In this document: positions 36,494-43,971 of the stretch, piece by piece
How the letters are laid out: each line of letters opens with the position of its first letter
How positions within the stretch are numbered: position 1 is the stretch's first letter
Source: Bradyrhizobium sp. SZCCT0148
Lineage (GTDB): Bacteria; Pseudomonadota; Alphaproteobacteria; Rhizobiales; Xanthobacteraceae
Length of the DNA: 64,000 nt
Assembly: GCF_018129985.1 (NCBI RefSeq)
Contig: NZ_JAFCKT010000006.1
Span: 62,001 to 126,000, forward strand
Reading direction: 5' to 3'
Position numbers and translations under genes: made by a program
The notes under the pieces: generated by a model
What the model saw: the letters and a program-made list of their open reading frames with translations, nothing else
Told to the model about the DNA's origin: nothing
Databases searched by the model: none

Positions 36494-38287
36494 CTAGGCA
36501 GCACGCCCCGTCGCGCGCGTGTCGACCTCGCGTCGCAGAGCCGAACACTCAGCCTGGAATTTCCGCGAGCCTAGCTCGTCAGCTACGAGCTGGGCTGCAT
36601 GTATCTCCGCTGATGCGCCTCGAACGTCATCATGCGTCAGTTGCAGCTTCGCGATACGCAGCCTCAGCCTGACGGCCTGGACCCGCCCGTCGATGCTCGA
36701 CCACAACTGTCTGGCCAGGTGCAGATGCCGCAGTGTCGACTCGTAATCGTCGCGCGCACCGGCGAGAACCGATTGCGCTTCGTTCGTCAACGCCCGGATC
36801 GAGGGCATCGGCCATCGGTCGGGACTGCCGGAAAGCTCTTCGATCAGTTCCAGGGCCTGCTCATGGCGACCCGTATGCGCGGCGGCGAGCGCGAGATGCG
36901 CGAACAATATGCCCCGCCGCTGGAGGGTCCACCAGGTCTTGCCGATCAAGCTACGTTCGAGACTGGCGTACGCCGCTTCGGCCTCACCCCGTTCCAGCAA
37001 AAGCATGGCGCGGCCGGGCTCCGGGCACCAGCCGAAGGCGTAGGCCTTGTCATAGGCTTCGAGCGCGGCGTCGTCATTGCCGATGGCAGCATGGATGTCG
37101 GCCAGCACGCGATTGGCATCGCCGATCGCCCATGGTGCGTCGCCTGTCAGGCGTGCCAGAGAATCCTGAATGCGCGACAAGGCTTCACCGAGCGAGCCCC
37201 TGACGCCGAGCACTTCGGACCGATGGAGCTGGCACGAACCGGTCAATTCCATGCCGCTCTCAGTGCAATATTTCTGGTAGCCCAGCGTCCACTGATCGGC
37301 CCTCGCCCAATCCCCAAACATCCGCGCCGCCCACAGGATGTTGCAGTAGAGAATGCCTCCGATGATCGGATCGATATCGCCGGCGGAGAGCGCCATCGCA
37401 GCGGCCAGGTCCTGATCCGCCTGTCCCGCTCGCGTATCACCCAGACACAGGCGGTAGAATCCGCGATAAGCAAGGCTCAGTGCTTCGATGCCAACAGCAT
37501 CCTTGTGCCGGACCATCCCATAGGCGATATCGGCAAGCGAAAGCGCCTGTTCAGGCTCGCCGTCGAACGCTGCGACCTTCGACTTCATCCACAGAGTGAG
37601 CGCCGTGGTGGCGGGATCCTCGATCTCGGAGGCCCAATCCTCCGCCCGCGCCAGCCAGCCCTTGGCGATCGCCGCCTGGCCCCGCTCGAAGTGCAAGCCG
37701 GAAAGCGTGACGGCGTCGACGACGGCCGCCGGCACATTGCCGGTCCTGGTATGGACGGCAACTGCGCGAGCCAGAAGCGGAAGGGCTGCATCGGCCTTGC
37801 CCGTGCATTGTAAAGCCAGCGCCCAATGGTGCAGGTCGGCGCCGTCGAGCGGCCCGGCGCTATCGGCCGCCTCGAACAGCACCGCAGCTTCGCCCCAGGC
37901 TTGCGCGGCAACGGCGCGTTGCGCTTGCGCCCGCACGTCCGCGGCTTGCGCGTCAGTCGTATCGAGAGCGGCAACCTTCAGCTCTGATACGCCGTCGAGA
38001 CAGAAGCGATACCCCCTGCCCGGCATGTTCCGGATGGCGCCATCCAGGCCGCCCTTGCGCAGCACTCCGCGCAGCATGCTCACGGCCCGCTGCAGGGAAT
38101 TATCGGTGACGGTCACATCAGGCCAGAGGGTATCGAGCAGTTCTTCCTTGGTTACGACCCGGTCCCGGTTGCGCGTCAGATAGACCAACAGATCGAAGAC
38201 ACGCGGCTGCAACGGGACTTCCCGCTGCGCGTGCAGAAGCGCGCGGCCCGCTTCGTCGAGCTCGAAGGGTCCAAACCTGAGGGTCAT
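36494..38287 (-). CDS. Winged-helix (OmpR/CadC-type) transcriptional regulator with TPR-like C-terminal region
   Basis: A 597-residue protein. Residues 1-100 are a trans_reg_C winged helix (FGPFELDEAGRALL, PLQPRVFDLLVYLTRNRDRVVTKEELLDTLWPDVTVTDNSLQRAVSMLRGVL, IRNMPGRGYRF). No receiver domain and no membrane segment are present. The remainder is helical and alanine-rich with repeated TPR-like units (for example AALEAYDKAYAFGW), like signal-sensing regulators of the adenylate-cyclase-associated kind. It is divergent from a small operon (DUF4242, two small proteins, MddA-like) over 158 bp and may control it. Confidence 0.85.
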   Translation of the reverse strand: MTLRFGPFELDEAGRALLHAQREVPLQPRVFDLLVYLTRNRDRVVTKEELLDTLWPDVTVTDNSLQRAVSMLRGVLRKGGLDGAIRNMPGRGYRFCLDGVSELKVAALDTTDAQAADVRAQAQRAVAAQAWGEAAVLFEAADSAGPLDGADLHHWALALQCTGKADAALPLLARAVAVHTRTGNVPAAVVDAVTLSGLHFERGQAAIAKGWLARAEDWASEIEDPATTALTLWMKSKVAAFDGEPEQALSLADIAYGMVRHKDAVGIEALSLAYRGFYRLCLGDTRAGQADQDLAAAMALSAGDIDPIIGGILYCNILWAARMFGDWARADQWTLGYQKYCTESGMELTGSCQLHRSEVLGVRGSLGEALSRIQDSLARLTGDAPWAIGDANRVLADIHAAIGNDDAALEAYDKAYAFGWCPEPGRAMLLLERGEAEAAYASLERSLIGKTWWTLQRRGILFAHLALAAAHTGRHEQALELIEELSGSPDRWPMPSIRALTNEAQSVLAGARDDYESTLRHLHLARQLWSSIDGRVQAVRLRLRIAKLQLTHDDVRGASAEIHAAQLVADELGSRKFQAECSALRREVDTRATGRAA

Positions 38288-38445
38288 GTCGTTATGTCCA
38301 CGAGAAACGGAAAAGGTTCAGGCAAGGATCAGCCAATGATCAGGCGCCGGTCAGGACGATCAGCGCCGGCGGCGCCTATAGCTCCTCACGGCCTTCGGTC
38401 ACGACCGACCGACGCGCCGCAGCATCAACCCGGAGGAGACGCCTT

Positions 38446-38751
38446 ATGGAACTCTATGTCATTCGCCGCCCAAGCGCCTGGGCAAACCTGAGCGAACTGG
38501 AAGCCGCCGGCGCAAGGTCAGCGCAGATCGGCAACGAGCAGATGTCCGACCGCGTTCGCTGGATCCGCAGCTATGTGGTCCATGAGGCGGACGGCCGCAT
38601 CGGCACCTTCTGCGTCTATGAAGCGCGCGACGGAGACTCGATCCGCGAGCATGCACGGCGCGTCGGCATGCCGGGTGAGGAATTCTACAAGGTCGCGACC
38701 ACGGTGGTCGTTCGCAGCGATCCTACCCCACAGACGGCCGCGGCCGAATAG
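38446..38751 (+). CDS. DUF4242 domain protein (SCO4226-type, possible nickel-binding)
   Basis: A 101-residue soluble protein. The family pattern is MELYVIRR at the start, VRWIRSYVV in the middle, then TFCVYEARDGDSIREHARRVGMP. This is DUF4242, whose Streptomyces member SCO4226 binds nickel. The gene is first in a small operon facing a winged-helix/TPR regulator. Its role is unknown. Confidence 0.8.
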   Translation: MELYVIRRPSAWANLSELEAAGARSAQIGNEQMSDRVRWIRSYVVHEADGRIGTFCVYEARDGDSIREHARRVGMPGEEFYKVATTVVVRSDPTPQTAAAE

Positions 38752-38804
38752 CAGATCAGTGCGCGCGGCGGCCTCGACACCAACCTCCGAGAAAGGATCA
38801 GGAG

Positions 38805-39047
38805 ATGTCCATTCAGTCTCAGGCGCCGCTCGCACTGAGCCCCTCGCAGCGATATCTCGCCGCCGTCCTGCTGCGGCTTCGTCGGCTCATCAATCAGTCT
38901 GTCGCAAGCATGCTGGCGAACCGCGAGAAAGCCGCAATGCAGTTCGCGAAGGGTTGCAGCGGCACCACGGCCGGCAGCGACAGCACGGTTCGAGACACGC
39001 TGCAGAAGATTTGCATTCCCCGCAACGATTTCAATTCGAGGAAATAG
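38805..39047 (+). CDS. Small hypothetical protein
   Basis: An 80-residue protein with no recognised domain. The middle (RYLAAVLLRLRRLINQSVASMLANREKAAMQ) is a basic amphipathic helix. AAGGA stands 7 bp before the ATG at 38805, and the next small gene begins 2 bp after its stop, which supports a real gene in the operon. Confidence 0.6.
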   Translation: MSIQSQAPLALSPSQRYLAAVLLRLRRLINQSVASMLANREKAAMQFAKGCSGTTAGSDSTVRDTLQKICIPRNDFNSRK

Positions 39048-39049
39048 TC

Positions 39050-39295
39050 ATGAATTTTTTCATCCGATCCGACTCGTCCGAAGCCGGAACCTCCGAGCCC
39101 AAGATCTCCGAGCTCGGAAATTTTAAGTCCAAAACCGCAGCACTGGCGCTCGGGACAATTGCCGCCGTCACCCTGTCGCTGGCTCTGGCTTCGGCCGCAA
39201 CGACGTCCGACGACCATCGGCGCGAACCGGCGAGCGGTGCAACCGTTCAAAAGAGCACCGGCAGATGCAAAGCCCCGACTGCCCTCGCAATGTGA
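39050..39295 (+). CDS. Small hypothetical protein with one membrane segment or signal sequence
   Basis: An 81-residue protein. One hydrophobic stretch, AALALGTIAAVTLSLALASAA, lies near residue 30 and is followed by a polar tail, so it is a single-pass or exported protein. GAGGAAAT upstream of the ATG at 39050 is a good ribosome binding site. It begins 2 bp after the preceding small gene and 66 bp before the methyltransferase. No family recognised. Confidence 0.55.
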   Translation: MNFFIRSDSSEAGTSEPKISELGNFKSKTAALALGTIAAVTLSLALASAATTSDDHRREPASGATVQKSTGRCKAPTALAM

Positions 39296-39361
39296 CGAAG
39301 GCAACAGTGGCACGCCACTGACTCAGCCATTCAATCCCAACCACAACCTGGAAACTCTATC

Positions 39362-40135
39362 ATGTCCATCACCCTGCATAACGGACCTGCTCAGACCGCA
39401 AGCTCGCTGGCGGCACGAAGCTTCGTGCTCGGCTACGGCGTGCTCGCTTATCTCATCTTCTTCGGGACTTTTCTGTACGCTGTCGGCTTCATTGCGCAGC
39501 TCGTCGTGCCCAAGACCATCAACAGCGGCGCGACAGGCTCGACCGGACAAGCGCTCTTGATCGACCTCGCGCTGATGTCACTCTTTGCCATGCAGCACAG
39601 CGGCATGGCGCGCCAGGGGTTCAAGAAGCTGTTCGCCGCCTTCGCCTCGCCCGCGCTCGAGCGAAGCACGTATGTGCTGCTGGCAAGCCTGAGCCTGATC
39701 CTGCTGTTCTGGCAGTGGCGGCCGATCACGTCGATCGTCTGGGAGATCGAGACGCCGATGGCAACTTACACCGCGGTCGCGGGCAGCTTCGCCGGCTGGC
39801 TCATCGTGCTCTACAGCACGTTCCTGATCAGCCATTTCGAGTTGTTCGGACTGACCCAAGTCGTCGGCCACTTTGCGGGCCGGCTCACTGAGCCGATGAA
39901 GTTCAGGACGCCGGGCCTCTACCGTCTGATCCGGCACCCCATCTATCTCGGCTTCATCATCGCATTCTGGTCCACGCCCACCATGACGTTGGGGCACATG
40001 CTGTTCGCAACGGTGACGACGGCCTATATCTTCGTCGGCATCTGGCTGGAGGAGCGCGACCTGATCACGCTGTTCGGAGATCAGTACCGACACTACAGGG
40101 AGAAGGTCGCGATGTTGATCCCGGGCCTGTTCTGA
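39362..40135 (+). CDS. mddA: Integral-membrane methyltransferase, probable methanethiol S-methyltransferase
   Basis: A 257-residue membrane protein with about six membrane segments and the isoprenylcysteine-methyltransferase/NnrU-like C-terminus. GLYRLIRHPIYLGFIIAFWSTPTMTLGH and GIWLEERDLITLFGDQYRHYREKVAMLIPGL form the SAM-binding region. Size and pattern match MddA, which methylates methanethiol to dimethyl sulfide and is known from Bradyrhizobium and Pseudomonas. Related NnrU/PEMT-type enzymes are the alternative. It closes a small operon; a bidirectional-looking hairpin follows at 40151. Confidence 0.65.
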   Translation: MSITLHNGPAQTASSLAARSFVLGYGVLAYLIFFGTFLYAVGFIAQLVVPKTINSGATGSTGQALLIDLALMSLFAMQHSGMARQGFKKLFAAFASPALERSTYVLLASLSLILLFWQWRPITSIVWEIETPMATYTAVAGSFAGWLIVLYSTFLISHFELFGLTQVVGHFAGRLTEPMKFRTPGLYRLIRHPIYLGFIIAFWSTPTMTLGHMLFATVTTAYIFVGIWLEERDLITLFGDQYRHYREKVAMLIPGLF

Positions 40136-40150
40136 CCGGCGCAAGAACAA

Positions 40151-40178
40151 GAGCGGCCAGGCGAAGCCTTGGCCGCTC
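40151..40178. terminator. Hairpin between convergent mddA-like and uronate dehydrogenase genes
   Basis: GAGCGGCCA (40151-40159) pairs perfectly with TGGCCGCTC (40170-40178), and the loop can pair further (GGC/GCC). It lies 15 bp after the methyltransferase stop and 22 bp before the stop of the convergent gene, so it may end transcription both ways. There is no clear T run. Confidence 0.55.
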
Positions 40179-40199
40179 CTGCTGTGTCGAGCGGCGCCT

Positions 40200-41024
40200 T
40201 TACCGCTTGTTCCAGTCGATGACCCGGCCCGGATCAGCATCGTACTCCATGCTGCAGAACGCACCGCCCTGGAAATAGTCCCCGACCGGATCCGGCTTCA
40301 GCTTGGCCTGCTCCGCCGTGGCGTGCTCGCGGAAATCTTCGGCGCGACCCGTGGGGCGATAGCCGAGTTCGTAGGCCCGGTGGTTGTCCCACCAGGCGCG
40401 TTCGTTGAGAGAGGCGCCGTAGAAGACTTCGAAATGGATATCGGGATGCTCGAGCCCGATGCGACAGAGCTGCACCAGGTCATCAGGCTTGAGCCAGATC
40501 GAGAGCCGGCGCTGGTCGAGCGGCATGTCGCCGAAATTGCCGATGCGCAGGCACGTCACCTTCAGCCCGTGCTTGTCGGCGTACAGCGCGCCGACGGCCT
40601 CGCCGAACACCTTGCTGACGCCATAACGCCCATCGGGGCGCGGCGTGACGTCGGTGCCGATCCTGTGGTGGCGTGGATAGAAGCCGACGGCGTGGTTCGA
40701 CGAGGCGAAAACCACGCGCTTGACGCCCTTGCGATAGGCGGCCTCGAACAGATTGTAGCCGCCGATGATGTTGGCCTGCAGGATTTGGTCCCAGGTGCCC
40801 TCAACCGAATAGCCGCCGAAATGGATGATGCCGTCGACGCCCTCGCAGATTGCCTCGCATTGCGCGAGATCAGCGAGGTCCGCCGCCTTGAATTTCTCGC
40901 TCGCGCCGAGATCGGCCGGCGGCTTGATGTCGGAGAGCAGGAGATCCGGATAGATCGGCGGCAGCAGCTTTCGCAGGCGCGTGCCGATTCCGCCCGAAGC
41001 TCCCGTCATCAGAATACGCGGCAT
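40200..41024 (-). CDS. udh: NAD-dependent epimerase/dehydratase family protein, probable uronate dehydrogenase
   Basis: A 274-residue short-chain-type dehydrogenase. The NAD motif is ILMTGASGGIGTRLRKLL; the catalytic Tyr-Lys is in DGRYGVSKVFGEAVGALYA; FASSNHAVGFYPRHHRI matches uronate dehydrogenases, which oxidise galacturonate or glucuronate to the aldarolactone. ATG 41024 is chosen because AGGGAAG stands just before it and a palindrome covers 41042-41060; ATG 41039 is the alternative. It is divergent from a lactonase gene that could open the product. Confidence 0.78.
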   Translation of the reverse strand: MPRILMTGASGGIGTRLRKLLPPIYPDLLLSDIKPPADLGASEKFKAADLADLAQCEAICEGVDGIIHFGGYSVEGTWDQILQANIIGGYNLFEAAYRKGVKRVVFASSNHAVGFYPRHHRIGTDVTPRPDGRYGVSKVFGEAVGALYADKHGLKVTCLRIGNFGDMPLDQRRLSIWLKPDDLVQLCRIGLEHPDIHFEVFYGASLNERAWWDNHRAYELGYRPTGRAEDFREHATAEQAKLKPDPVGDYFQGGAFCSMEYDADPGRVIDWNKR

Positions 41025-41041
41025 GTCTTCCCTCGCCATTG

Positions 41042-41060
41042 GTGACCGATTTGCGGTCAC
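41042..41060. promoter_or_regulatory. Perfect palindrome between divergent uronate dehydrogenase and lactonase genes
   Basis: GTGACCG (41042-41048) and CGGTCAC (41054-41060) form a perfect 7-bp inverted repeat with a 5-base centre, in the 89-bp divergent space. This is a candidate operator for a shared regulator of both genes. Confidence 0.5.
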
Positions 41061-41113
41061 GTGTCTCTAATGATAGCTGGTTTGTCCAGAGGGAACGAAA
41101 CGAGAGAACCGAC

Positions 41114-42094
41114 ATGAATGAGGCATCGTCCCACACCGGGCATCTCCGCCAAGGCTGGCAGCCGGCGACTTATTACCCCGACCCCGCGATCAAGGCGCTC
41201 GATCCCCGCTTCGAAAAATACTGGCTGAAACTGTCGGCGGTGGAACGTCTCGCGACCGGCCTGCGCTGGGCCGAGGGTCCGGTGTGGTTCGGCGACGGAC
41301 GCTATCTGCTCTGCAGCGACATCCCAAATCAGCGCATCGTCAGATGGGAGGAGGAGACCGGCGCGGTGAGCGTGTTCCGCAAGCCCTCCAATTTCGCCAA
41401 CGGCAACACACGCGACCGCCAGGGCCGGCTCGTCACCTGCGAGCATGGCGGGCGGCGCGTGACCCGCACCGAATATGACGGCAGTATCACCGTGCTGATG
41501 GATCAATTCAACGGCAAGCGGTTGAACTCGCCGAACGATGCCGTCGTCAAATCGGACGGCTCGATCTGGTTCACCGACCCAACCTTCGGCCTGCTCGGCA
41601 ATTACGAGGGCTACACGGCCGAGCCCGAGATCGAGCCGAATGTCTATCGCCTCGATCCCGCGACCGGCAAGGCGACCATCGTCGCCGAGGGTGTGCTCGG
41701 GCCGAACGGGCTGTGCTTCTCGCCGGACGAGAAGATCCTCTATGTCGTGGAATCACGCGGCGTGCCGAACCGCAAGATCCTCGCCTATGACGTATCAGTG
41801 GATGGCACCACGATTTCCAACAAGCGCGTTCATGTCGATGCCGGTCCCGGCACGCCCGACGGCATGCGCTGCGACATCGATGGCAATCTCTGGTGCGGCT
41901 GGGGCATGGGCGATCCCGAGCTCGACGGCGTCGTTGTGTTTGCACCCGACGGCGTCATGATCGGCCGCATCGCGCTGCCAGAGCGCTGCGCCAATCTCTG
42001 CTTCGGCGGCGTCAAGCGCAACCGCCTGTTCATGGCAGCGAGCCAGTCGATCTACGCGCTGTATGTGAACACGCAGGGCGCGGTGGGAGGATAG
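41114..42094 (+). CDS. SMP-30/gluconolactonase family protein
   Basis: A 326-residue six-bladed beta-propeller lactonase. Family blocks are GLRWAEGPVWFGDGRYLLCSDIPNQRIVRWEE (metal Glu), LNSPNDAVVKSDGSIWFTDPTFGL (Asn), GPNGLCFSPDEKILYVVES (Asn) and GTPDGMRCDIDGNLWCG (Asp). They give the usual divalent-metal site that hydrolyses aldono- or aldarolactones. No signal peptide is present. Divergent from the probable uronate dehydrogenase, it may open that enzyme's lactone product. Start ATG 41114; the frame upstream is the neighbour's control region. Confidence 0.88.
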   Translation: MNEASSHTGHLRQGWQPATYYPDPAIKALDPRFEKYWLKLSAVERLATGLRWAEGPVWFGDGRYLLCSDIPNQRIVRWEEETGAVSVFRKPSNFANGNTRDRQGRLVTCEHGGRRVTRTEYDGSITVLMDQFNGKRLNSPNDAVVKSDGSIWFTDPTFGLLGNYEGYTAEPEIEPNVYRLDPATGKATIVAEGVLGPNGLCFSPDEKILYVVESRGVPNRKILAYDVSVDGTTISNKRVHVDAGPGTPDGMRCDIDGNLWCGWGMGDPELDGVVVFAPDGVMIGRIALPERCANLCFGGVKRNRLFMAASQSIYALYVNTQGAVGG

Positions 42095-42115
42095 AGTTTC
42101 GCACCGCTCTCTCCT

Positions 42116-42202
42116 CGTCATTGCGAGGAGTTCTTGCGACGAAGCAATTCAGACTGCACCCGCGGAAAGATTCTGGGTTGCTTCGCTTCGCTCGCAATGA
42201 CG
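42116..42202. repeat. Intergenic palindromic repeat, family B
   Basis: CGTCATTGCGAGGAGTTCTT..GCGACGAAGCAATTCAG is answered by CTGGGTTGCTTCGCTTCGCT..CGCAATGACGG. It is the second copy of the element at 20696-20780, placed between the lactonase gene and the terminator of the aldehyde dehydrogenase gene. Confidence 0.78.
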
Positions 42203-42210
42203 GCGGAGCA

Positions 42211-42249
42211 AAACAAAAAGCGCCGGAGCGGTTGCCCGCTCCGGCGCTT
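42211..42249 (-). terminator. Rho-independent terminator of the aldehyde dehydrogenase gene
   Basis: A perfect 14-bp stem (AAGCGCCGGAGCGG at 42218-42231 with 42236-42249) and a 4-base loop. On the minus strand it is followed by TTTTTGTTTTG, a textbook intrinsic terminator 22 bp after the stop. Confidence 0.92.
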
Positions 42250-42270
42250 CGTTCGTTCAATCGCTAAAAC

Positions 42271-43701
42271 TTACGCCGCGTTGAAGCCCGCGACGGCCTT
42301 CACTTCGAGGAAGTCCTCGAGGCCGTACTTGCCCCACTCGCGACCATTGCCGGACTGCTTGTAGCCGCCGAACGGCGCGGTGCGGTCGTTGGGCACGCCC
42401 TGGAGGTTGACGTTGCCGGCGCGGATCTGGCGGCCGACGCGCTTGGCGTCCTCCACGGTCGCGCCGGTGACGTAGCCGGCGAGGCCATACGGCGTGTCGT
42501 TGGCGATCTGTACGGCTTCCGCCTCGTCCTTGGCGCCGATGATGGTCAGCACCGGTCCGAAGATCTCCTCGCGAGCGATCGTCATGTCGGGGGTGACGTC
42601 GGCGAAGATCGTCGGACGGACATAGAAGCCCTTGTTGACGCCTTCGGGCAAGCCCGGGCCGCCCGCAACCAGCGTTGCGCCTTCGTCGATGCCCTTCTTG
42701 ATCAGGCCCTGGATCTTGTCCCACTGGCCACGGTTGACGACGGGGCCGATGGTGGTGCCTTCGGCGCGCGGATCGCCCGCCTTGGTCTTGTCGGCGACCG
42801 CCTTCGCGATCGCGGCGACGTCCTTCATCTTGGACAGCGGCACGATCATGCGCGAGGGCGCATTGCAGGACTGGCCGGAGTTGTTGAACATGTGCATCAC
42901 GCCGCCGGTCACCGCCTTCTGCAGGTCGGCGCCTTCGAGGATGACGTTCGGCGACTTGCCACCCAGCTCCTGGCTGACGCGCTTCACGGTGGGAGCTGCG
43001 CGCTTGGCCACATCGATGCCGGCGCGGGTCGAGCCGGTGAAGGAGATCATGTCGATGTCGGGGTGCTCGCTCATGGCGGCGCCGACCTCGGGGCCGAGGC
43101 CGTTGACGAGGTTGAACACGCCCTTCGGCACGCCGGCTTCATGGAGGATTTCCGCGAAGATCAGCGCTGATGTCGGCGTGAATTCACTGGGCTTCAGGAT
43201 CATGGTGCAACCAGCGGCAAGCGCGGGCGCGACCTTGCAGGCAATCTGGTTGAGCGGCCAGTTCCAGGGCGTGATCATACCGACCACGCCGATCGGCTCG
43301 CGCAGCACCATGGCGGTGCCGACCGGCTCCTCGAAATGGTAGTTCTTGAGAACGTCGAGCGTGGTCATGAGATGGCCGAGGCCGGCGCCGGCCTGCAGCT
43401 TCTCGGCCATCGGCAATGGCGCGCCCATCTCGTCGGAGACGGCGGCGCCGATCTCCTTGAGGCGGCCCTTGTAGACTTCGATGACCTTGGTGAGCAGCGC
43501 GACGCGCTCGTCGCGGCTGGTCTGGGAGAAGGTTGCGAAAGCGCGCTTGGCGGCGGCAACCGCCTTGTCGACGTCGGCCTTGGAGCCCAGCGCAACCTCG
43601 TACATCGCCTCTTCCGTCGCGGGATTGACGACCGGAGTTGACTTCTTGACGGCGGGATCGACCCAGGCGCCGTCGATGTAGAATTGCATGCGATTGACCA
43701 T
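42271..43701 (-). CDS. NAD(P)-dependent aldehyde dehydrogenase family protein
   Basis: A 476-residue aldehyde dehydrogenase. MITPWNWPLNQIACKVAPALAAGCTMILKPSEFTP is the cofactor-binding region; the general-base Glu is in VSQELGGKSPNV; the catalytic cysteine is residue 279 in NNSGQSCNAPSR; EEIFGPVLTII follows. AAGAGG lies 6 bp before the ATG at 43701, so the longer open frame to 43782 is not used. It is a single-gene unit with its own strong terminator. The aldehyde substrate cannot be told from sequence; 3-hydroxy, semialdehyde or xenobiotic aldehydes are all possible. Confidence 0.92.
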   Translation of the reverse strand: MVNRMQFYIDGAWVDPAVKKSTPVVNPATEEAMYEVALGSKADVDKAVAAAKRAFATFSQTSRDERVALLTKVIEVYKGRLKEIGAAVSDEMGAPLPMAEKLQAGAGLGHLMTTLDVLKNYHFEEPVGTAMVLREPIGVVGMITPWNWPLNQIACKVAPALAAGCTMILKPSEFTPTSALIFAEILHEAGVPKGVFNLVNGLGPEVGAAMSEHPDIDMISFTGSTRAGIDVAKRAAPTVKRVSQELGGKSPNVILEGADLQKAVTGGVMHMFNNSGQSCNAPSRMIVPLSKMKDVAAIAKAVADKTKAGDPRAEGTTIGPVVNRGQWDKIQGLIKKGIDEGATLVAGGPGLPEGVNKGFYVRPTIFADVTPDMTIAREEIFGPVLTIIGAKDEAEAVQIANDTPYGLAGYVTGATVEDAKRVGRQIRAGNVNLQGVPNDRTAPFGGYKQSGNGREWGKYGLEDFLEVKAVAGFNAA

Positions 43702-43853
43702 CGTTAACCTCTTCTTGGGGGCATGGGGGGGGCGTTTCGGCAGGCATCCTTGCACGAAAGCGCCGGCAATTGAACCCGCCATATGCGGGGCCAGCGTTGC
43801 GGCGGACGGAGGCTATATGAGCCGATGGCGGAAAGGTGGCAAGGCTCCCTCGG

Positions 43854-43957
43854 TCGTGATACCGGAACGCGCCCTCTTGGCGCGGGCGCGGAATCCATAA
43901 CCACGATCGGCGGTATGGATTCCGGGCTCGACACTACGCGCGGCCCCGGAATGACCG
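43854..43957. repeat. Intergenic palindromic repeat, family C
   Basis: ACCGGAACGCGCCCTCTTGG..GCGCGGAATCCAT is answered by ATGGATTCCGGGCTCGACAC..CCGGAATGACCG. Related to 27307-27416. It occupies most of the gap between the oxoacid dehydrogenase and aldehyde dehydrogenase genes. Confidence 0.7.
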
Positions 43958-43971
43958 ACCGGTTGCCTCGA

